A DNA stretch of 34,193 bases, from the IMG/VR virus record IMGVR_UViG_3300044858_001244, positions 1 to 34,193 of that record. The stretch is one strand, 5' to 3'. Shown piece after piece: positions 29,655 to 34,193 of the stretch. Each line of letters starts with the position of its first letter. The first letter of the stretch is position 1. Source of the DNA: a virus. Below the pieces are notes generated by a model, which saw only the letters and a program-made list of their open reading frames with translations, was not told the DNA's origin and ran no database searches. A program made the position numbers and the translations under genes.

Positions 29655-31561
29655 TAGCGTTTACCATCCACACGAGCATCTAGTCTAGGCACGCCTAATT
29701 GCCAGTTAACCCCTAAATCCTCTGAACTAATCTTTAACGCCATCTGACGGGCACGGGCACGGATAAATATCTGATCTGTGTAGGCATCTACCGCAGTCTC
29801 AATTACCGGTTTAGAGTCCGTTGTGCCTACAGGTTGAAAACCCGACCCGGGGAAGTTACGGGGGCGGATTTGTAGTGTTACCTCTGGCGTAGCGGCAGTA
29901 GACTTGGCAAAATTAACGTCAGGAAGCATACGACGAGTTAACATAAACTGTTCGCCGTCAGCAATGTCAAAATCAGACGATTGAATATAAGCCGCTATAG
30001 GTGCGCCATCCGCATCTAAACCATTTTCTTGATCGTAGAGAACCCCAACATTGCTTCCATTAGGCGTATTGACCGCCATAGGATATTCACGCAACGGGCT
30101 ATCTAACCATGCAGTCCGGTCAATATTTCCGTAGTACCAGATACGCTCAAGGTAGTTATAGATCACGTAGCGGTCTGGGTAAGCGGAGTTGGCACTTGGG
30201 TACATCCACCAAACTTCATTCCAACCTTCGTTTGTGCCACAAATAATTAAGTCGGCTTGGGTATAGTTAATATCCTGATAGACAAACTGCCGTAGGGTGC
30301 AAGGAAGAGTCTCAACCCGGCCTGAATAGACATAAAACTTGTCATGCCCCATCCAGTAAGTGACGTTATTTACAGTGGTACAGGCTCGTGGGCTAAGAAT
30401 AGAGATGTTATCCGCTAGTTCTTGTAAGCCGAACACATCCGTAGTTCCAAGGAATTGGAAAGAATAAAGGTGCGATTCTGTCCACACCAAGATTTCTTGC
30501 CGTGTTGGAAGAGCACGAACAATATTAGAACCCCTAGAAACTCTTATAAATCCCGCAGAGTTGGTAGGCGTCGGAGTCCATTGGCTCGGATTATCCTGAT
30601 CAGCCCACCTAATAAGAAGGGGGTCAAAATCATCCACATTAGTAGAACCAAAAGGCACACTCCCAAAAGCGAGAAGATGCTTGTCGTTTTGCGATACAAG
30701 AACTTGCATAACCTTGGTTGGTACTGCGTTTGCACTGTATCCATCTGCGGTAGCCTTTGTTGAAAGAAGGATTGCATTGGTCTCAAGCGCCGAAGTTGCA
30801 GTTGTTGAAGACCCTCTAGTCCAATAATAAACAGCCCCATTTCTAATATTGGCAACTAAATCATTATCAAAATTGTCATACCACCAATCGGTACCGTTTA
30901 AAAATACTGGAGTTGTACCTCCAAGGCCCCATTCAGATCTACTCCAAGTATCTGTGCCCCAACCATAACCAAATGTACCGGTTGCAGTACCCACATTTAT
31001 TTGATATTTACCAATCGTTGAACCACCACCATTACCAATGTCTGATGCGTTGGCTGTAACTGGAACAACAATTGTGTACGCATTGGCATTAATTACCGTT
31101 GCAATCTCAAAACCTTGGTTAACATTTAAAATTGCCGCCGTCACATTACCACCCAAAGAAGCGGCGCCGGTAAACTGAACATAATTACCTACTACTGCTG
31201 GATTGCCTGTATCTGCTACCGTTACAGTAGATGAGCCATTAGAGGCCGTAAAAGTTACATTCCCGGCAGATGTTGTTTCTTGAAGTGGGGTGATGTCATA
31301 AAAGTTACCACCAGCCTCCAAGTACAACTTTAGGTTCGTCCCAACGGCTAGAAGATTATCCCCAAAAGTTGTTACGTAGTTAAATAGTTGACGGCAAGTG
31401 CCAAGGAACGTATTAGGAGTCTGCTTAAGCCAGCCACCAATCTTTTGGGGGTAGCCCGAAAGAAAGCGAATTTTGTCGCCCTCGAACCAGCCACCCTCGT
31501 TAGAGTAGTTAGTTTGATCTCGGTTTATTCCCGGTTTAAATCTAAGTGCTATAAATGGCAT
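29654..31561 (-). CDS. Packaged DNA stabilisation protein, P22 gp10-like
   Basis: A 635-residue beta-rich protein. The start MPFIALRFKPGINRDQTNYS and GGWFEGDKIRFLSGYPQKIGGW (split here: GGWFEGDKIRF, SGYPQKIGGW) is the N-terminal signature of the gp10-like tail hub/stabilisation family in podoviruses, with later repeated blades (PTRQEILVWTESHLYSFQF, NNVTYWMGHDKFYVYSG). A separate beta insert about residues 95-210 (VTFTASNGSSTVTV..., TAAILNVNQGFEIATV) is a module found in various phage tail proteins. It plugs and extends the portal after packaging. A gagga ribosome site precedes the ATG. Confidence 0.85.
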   Translation of the reverse strand: MPFIALRFKPGINRDQTNYSNEGGWFEGDKIRFLSGYPQKIGGWLKQTPNTFLGTCRQLFNYVTTFGDNLLAVGTNLKLYLEAGGNFYDITPLQETTSAGNVTFTASNGSSTVTVADTGNPAVVGNYVQFTGAASLGGNVTAAILNVNQGFEIATVINANAYTIVVPVTANASDIGNGGGSTIGKYQINVGTATGTFGYGWGTDTWSRSEWGLGGTTPVFLNGTDWWYDNFDNDLVANIRNGAVYYWTRGSSTTATSALETNAILLSTKATADGYSANAVPTKVMQVLVSQNDKHLLAFGSVPFGSTNVDDFDPLLIRWADQDNPSQWTPTPTNSAGFIRVSRGSNIVRALPTRQEILVWTESHLYSFQFLGTTDVFGLQELADNISILSPRACTTVNNVTYWMGHDKFYVYSGRVETLPCTLRQFVYQDINYTQADLIICGTNEGWNEVWWMYPSANSAYPDRYVIYNYLERIWYYGNIDRTAWLDSPLREYPMAVNTPNGSNVGVLYDQENGLDADGAPIAAYIQSSDFDIADGEQFMLTRRMLPDVNFAKSTAATPEVTLQIRPRNFPGSGFQPVGTTDSKPVIETAVDAYTDQIFIRARARQMALKISSEDLGVNWQLGVPRLDARVDGKR

Positions 31562-31568
31562 GGTTTCC

Positions 31569-32033
31569 TCACGCTACAAGTCCCGGCAAATATACCGTTT
31601 TACCGCCCTGCTTGGTGGCGGTCAAGTTTTGCTTTTTGAGGTTGGCAGGGTCGTAGGAAACATGCACCCAGCCCGAATCCGGCACCCCGGGGGTGTAGAA
31701 CTCAAGGATCAACTGGGTATAGTCAAGGTTCTCCATAATCCAAACGGCTAGGTCTGCGTTGGGGATTCCGGGGATTTCGATGTCAGCGGCTTGTCCCTTA
31801 CAGTGGTCTGAAGTTTTTGATCCTCCAACCTTTGCGTTGACCTCGGGATGACGGAATCCTGAGTTGACCTTGACTCCGGTTTTGAATTGGTCACGGACGG
31901 GCTGCAATATCTTTTCACAGAGTGTTTTAAGATTAGCAATCTCAGCCTCCCCCGGTGTGTTGTCCATGTCATGCCGCAGTGCAGTATCAGACTTCACCAT
32001 TTCGGCAAGAGTAAAGTTAGCGGTCAGATTCAT
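31569..32033 (-). CDS. M15-family peptidase (probable endolysin)
   Basis: A 154-residue single-domain peptidase of the M15_3 type. Zinc ligands are visible in SDHCKGQAADIE (His77, Asp84) and GWVHVSY (His124), with the preceding NSGFRHPEVNAKVGG helping substrate binding. These enzymes cut the peptide cross-links of Gram-negative peptidoglycan. There is no signal peptide, so release through a holin is expected, and membrane-protein genes lie directly upstream. All three ligands are intact, so it should be active. Function as the lysis enzyme is the strongest reading; a virion-associated role is less likely given its size. Confidence 0.92.
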   Translation of the reverse strand: MNLTANFTLAEMVKSDTALRHDMDNTPGEAEIANLKTLCEKILQPVRDQFKTGVKVNSGFRHPEVNAKVGGSKTSDHCKGQAADIEIPGIPNADLAVWIMENLDYTQLILEFYTPGVPDSGWVHVSYDPANLKKQNLTATKQGGKTVYLPGLVA

Positions 32034-32257
32034 TTTGCTTGGTTACTTCCTATTTTAATTCCGGTAATTAGACCAATAAACCCCCCGACAATCGTCTGAA
32101 AGGCTGGCATCAGCATCTCAAAAATCTTGTTGTTATCTACTTTTTCGTCAAATAAGCCAACACAAACCGATACCGTCATGCCCAAAAGGATCATCGACAG
32201 GGAAACAGTCGCAATAATCGTTATCCAAAAACCTAGCCGTTCAAGGTTAGAGTTCAT
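32030..32257 (-). CDS. Small two-span membrane protein, holin candidate
   Basis: A 75-residue protein with two hydrophobic segments, about residues 11-37 (ITIIATVSLSMILLGMTVSV) and 49-70 (LMPAFQTIVGGFIGLITGI), and a short charged tail (KIGSNQAK). It lies directly before the M15 peptidase and is coupled to the previous holin-like gene by ATGA. Size and position fit a class II holin or an antiholin pairing with the larger protein upstream. Which of the two is the real pore former cannot be told from sequence. Confidence 0.75.
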   Translation of the reverse strand: MNSNLERLGFWITIIATVSLSMILLGMTVSVCVGLFDEKVDNNKIFEMLMPAFQTIVGGFIGLITGIKIGSNQAK

Positions 32258-32694
32258 TTCTTCTTGTCCATGATTTCGTCAAGTTGAGCACTTTTCTCTT
32301 TAGATCCCTGACTAGACCCAAAGTAGTAGCCAAGCACCATAGTCATGGCAGAGGTCAGGGCGCCCAGAACGTAGATCAGGATGTCCTTGGACTGACTGTT
32401 GACCTCAACGAATATGATGACCAAGAACAAAATAAAAGTCAGCGACACGGTACCCAAGGCCAGAATCGGGGTAACGATCTTATTTATAGTCGGCGCAAAC
32501 TGGCTGGTTGCAATTTCGATCTCCCGCTTACGGGCAGAGTCCATCTCTTTTACATGAGCCTCAAGTTCAGCCAACTGACCCTTCTGAGCCATTTCCATAA
32601 GCGTAGCCTGTGCCTTTGCTTTGGCCTCTGGGTCAGGCAGAACCTTGTCGAGAACCTTTTCCCCAATACTTAATAGTGCGGCAATTGGTAACAT
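32254..32694 (-). CDS. 3TM-type holin family protein
   Basis: A 146-residue membrane protein. An amphipathic N-terminal helix (AALLSIGEKVLDKVLPDPEAK) and a charged helical linker (about residues 21-65) precede two strong spans, about 73-97 (ILALGTVSLTFILFLVIIFV) and 103-126 (DILIYVLGALTSAMTMVLGY), with a Ser/Lys-rich cytoplasmic tail. The DPEAKAKAQA linker and span arrangement match the GTA_holin_3TM family, which releases phage or gene transfer agents. It is coupled to the next small membrane gene by ATGA. Holin is likely. Confidence 0.82.
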   Translation of the reverse strand: MLPIAALLSIGEKVLDKVLPDPEAKAKAQATLMEMAQKGQLAELEAHVKEMDSARKREIEIATSQFAPTINKIVTPILALGTVSLTFILFLVIIFVEVNSQSKDILIYVLGALTSAMTMVLGYYFGSSQGSKEKSAQLDEIMDKKK

Positions 32695-32696
32695 CT

Positions 32697-32843
32697 TTAC
32701 CCTTTCGTTGCTAGATAGAGGCCCACGTTGCTAAAAGCGTAACCTGCAAAAACTATTGCCATTGCTACGTTACCCTTAGCGCCCTGCTCAAACCCAATGT
32801 AGGCGTAGATACACCCCACAAAAATCATTAGCCAAGGACTCAT
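32697..32843 (-). CDS. Small membrane protein in the lysis cluster
   Basis: A 48-residue ORF (MSPWLMIFVGCIYAYIGFEQ, then GAKGNVAMAIVFAGYAFSNVG) with two hydrophobic segments joined by a short turn (EQGAKGN). Its ATG (32843) overlaps the TGA of the phosphoesterase as ATGA, and its stop lies two bases before the ATG of the 3TM holin. It is probably an accessory membrane protein of the lysis cassette. Similar tiny two-span proteins beside holins are known in aquatic phages, but no function is established. Confidence 0.65.
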   Translation of the reverse strand: MSPWLMIFVGCIYAYIGFEQGAKGNVAMAIVFAGYAFSNVGLYLATKG

Positions 32844-33781
32844 ACTCTTTGCCCCCGGAAGTAAGCCACCCCGTTGATAACCTCACAAAGTTCTGGCGGC
32901 AGTAACTTACCGTTCTCAAATGTGAGCACACAGAACCCTGAGCACCAGTTGACCGGGTTCATCTCGGTGTACGTGAATTGATCTGAATACGGTTCAGCAA
33001 GCGTCCCGGCATCGACCCCCCACCGACGACCATCGTAATCTGAAAAGGGGGTGGTTTTTAACTGATGTAAGTGACCAGTCACTATCGAGCGCCCCGATTT
33101 CAGGGCATTGTTCCACGTACTGTGGATTCCATTGTGATAGCGATGCTTGATGATTACCGAGCCATTAACATCGATACGCCAGCCAGTATGCCAACCCGGA
33201 AAGTATGCAAACAGGTCGCTAAACTCAGATAGTTCTGGGGCGTTCTGGGCAATGTAGTTAAAGAGTCGGACATCGTGGTTGCCGTAAGTCCAAAGTTTTG
33301 TTGCGTTCTTTGATGCCTTTGCAATCTCATCTAATCGGTCTTGACAGGCTTCTATCTCTTGCTTTGGTGTTGGTGGGTTAGTACCCATTAGGGCCGCGTG
33401 TCGGCTGATTCTAGCCCCATCAAAGACATCCCCGTTTAGGACGATGGTCTTTGGCTTAAATTCTGTCAGCAGGGAAACAAACGCCTTATGCGCCGTGGTT
33501 GATTCTTCGGGCCAGTAGTGGCAGTCACTTGCAATAAATATGTGACCCTTTTCTACCGTGTGCTCTATCACCCTGCGATTCTCAGGTATGAAAGTATTGC
33601 GCTTGGTTTCTTGTGGCGCACAGTAGGCTGGCAGAGGAATCCCTCGCTCCATTTGAATCTTAGCCTTGCGCTGACCAAATCCTCGCACAGACATACCAAC
33701 GTGTTCAGCAGCCAACTTAGTGCTGCCAAACCTTTTCATTGAGGTGATGATCTCTTCGTCAGATACTCTTTTTAACGCCAC
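32840..33781 (-). CDS. HTH-calcineurin-like metallophosphoesterase fusion
   Basis: A 313-residue protein in two parts. Residues about 6-42 form a helix-turn-helix (ITSMKRFGSTKLAAEHVGMS, VRGFGQRKAKIQ) like those that open phage terminase small subunits or transposase-type proteins. Residues 80-245 carry the metallophosphoesterase motifs ASDCHYW (Asp86, His88), NGDVFDG (Asp118), YGNHD (Asn168, His169), KHRYHNGIH and TGHLHQ (His237, His239), all intact. The domain hydrolyses phosphodiesters or phosphomonoesters; a DNA-directed nuclease or phosphatase is inferred from the HTH. It begins with GTG (33781) after aagga and overlaps the HslV-like gene by 23 bases. Confidence 0.88.
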   Translation of the reverse strand: MALKRVSDEEIITSMKRFGSTKLAAEHVGMSVRGFGQRKAKIQMERGIPLPAYCAPQETKRNTFIPENRRVIEHTVEKGHIFIASDCHYWPEESTTAHKAFVSLLTEFKPKTIVLNGDVFDGARISRHAALMGTNPPTPKQEIEACQDRLDEIAKASKNATKLWTYGNHDVRLFNYIAQNAPELSEFSDLFAYFPGWHTGWRIDVNGSVIIKHRYHNGIHSTWNNALKSGRSIVTGHLHQLKTTPFSDYDGRRWGVDAGTLAEPYSDQFTYTEMNPVNWCSGFCVLTFENGKLLPPELCEVINGVAYFRGQRV

Positions 33782-34193
33782 GGGGTTTCCTTGGTAATTT
33801 CATTTCGTCAATAGGGCCATGAGAACTTGAGTCATACATACAAGCAATCTCAACCGCCTCCTTCGGAGAAGCCCCGTAATGCATTGCCGCTATGGCAAAG
33901 TTGGCTCCTGTCCCTATACTCCAAAAATCATTCTTAATTTTCGCCGGAATGATTGAACTCTCGTATATCCACAAACCATCTTGTCTTAATGCAATTACCG
34001 TAACTTCAGTATCGGAATCCAAATCACCACCGGCCTCCATTACTTGATAAAACTTTAGAATCTTGTCCCAGTCACCGCAGGCACCGTAAATACAATCCTT
34101 ACCCTGCCGTAACTTCTCTACTAAGTAAAAACTATCATCACCGCTTACCATGCTATCTGCGGCAATTTCTCCCGTAGAAAACTTAGCAGCGAT
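33759..34193 (-). CDS. HslV/proteasome-like Ntn hydrolase, 5' end beyond the window
   Basis: At least 144 residues, with the frame open to the right edge. The visible beginning IAAKFSTGEIAADSMVSGDDS aligns by eye with the first strands of HslV and proteasome beta subunits (TTIAA-x-GxIAxDS), then CIYGACGDWDKILKFYQVM and the later DFWSIGTGANFAIAAMHYGASPKEAVEIACMYD match the GSGxxxAxAAxxxGxxxxxAVxxA block of the fold. The catalytic N-terminal Thr would be just outside the window. Phages carry such genes sparsely beside structural genes; a role in capsid maturation or host protein turnover is possible. No HslU-like ATPase is in the window. An internal ATG at 34151 is rejected as the start because the coding pattern continues upstream. 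Confidence 0.8.
   Translation of the reverse strand: MAAKFSTGEIAADSMVSGDDSFYLVEKLRQGKDCIYGACGDWDKILKFYQVMEAGGDLDSDTEVTVIALRQDGLWIYESSIIPAKIKNDFWSIGTGANFAIAAMHYGASPKEAVEIACMYDSSSHGPIDEMKLPRKPRGVKKSI

Noticed and set aside
1-34193. tRNA genes, rRNA, CRISPR repeats, insertion sequences, integrase or attachment sites
   Set aside because: None was visible on reading; a tRNA scan could not be run, so a small tRNA inside a gene overlap cannot be fully excluded.

Overview
This window looks like part of the genome of a lytic tailed bacteriophage. The virion genes are podovirus-like: T7-type internal virion proteins, a P22 gp10-like stabilisation protein and a giant polyvalent internal protein. The host is probably a Gram-negative bacterium and plausibly a betaproteobacterium. 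Three things point that way: a Bug/TctC periplasmic binding protein (a family strongly expanded in Burkholderiales), a Rap1a/Tai-like periplasmic protein, and a perfect sigma-70 promoter. The host assignment is inference. Genes are packed tightly, with many ATGA, GTGA, TAATG or TGATG stop/start overlaps. No rRNA, tRNA, insertion sequence, integrase or CRISPR array was seen, and no gene-free stretch exceeds about 110 bases.

Layout: positions 1-18167 are all on the + strand and positions 18276-34193 all on the - strand. The two arms converge on one strong rightward terminator (18241-18273).

The left arm starts with a chain of small, mostly unknown proteins (2-2062), several acidic or zinc-ribbon-like, probably acting in takeover of the host. 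An accessory block follows (2062-7635). It holds a methyltransferase, a glycosyltransferase-like protein, an A+T-rich unknown gene bounded by a repeated ribosome-binding/start cassette, a secreted Rap1a/Tai-like protein, a CxxCxxCC mini-protein, a secreted TctC substrate-binding protein, a PP-loop ATPase and a small winged-helix protein. From 7632 to 18167 lies the DNA metabolism block: VRR-NUC nuclease, AT-hook/DUF3310 protein, family A DNA polymerase with proofreading domain, RecB/Cas4-like nuclease with cysteines placed as for an Fe-S cluster, HNH-like protein, SNF2 helicase, a promoter, a probable ssDNA-binding protein, a HTH regulator and a primase-helicase.

The right arm, read leftwards from 34193, holds an HslV-like Ntn hydrolase (cut by the window edge), a HTH-metallophosphoesterase fusion, three small membrane proteins and an M15 peptidase (probable lysis cassette), the gp10-like protein, glycine-rich virion proteins, a GNAT protein, internal virion proteins, and a 1935-residue protein with a zincin-like HELLH motif. 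Terminase, portal and capsid genes are not in the window and probably lie beyond one of its edges.

The two exported accessory proteins (TctC and Rap1a-like), the A+T-rich cassette with repeated borders and the PP-loop gene are the least ordinary parts.
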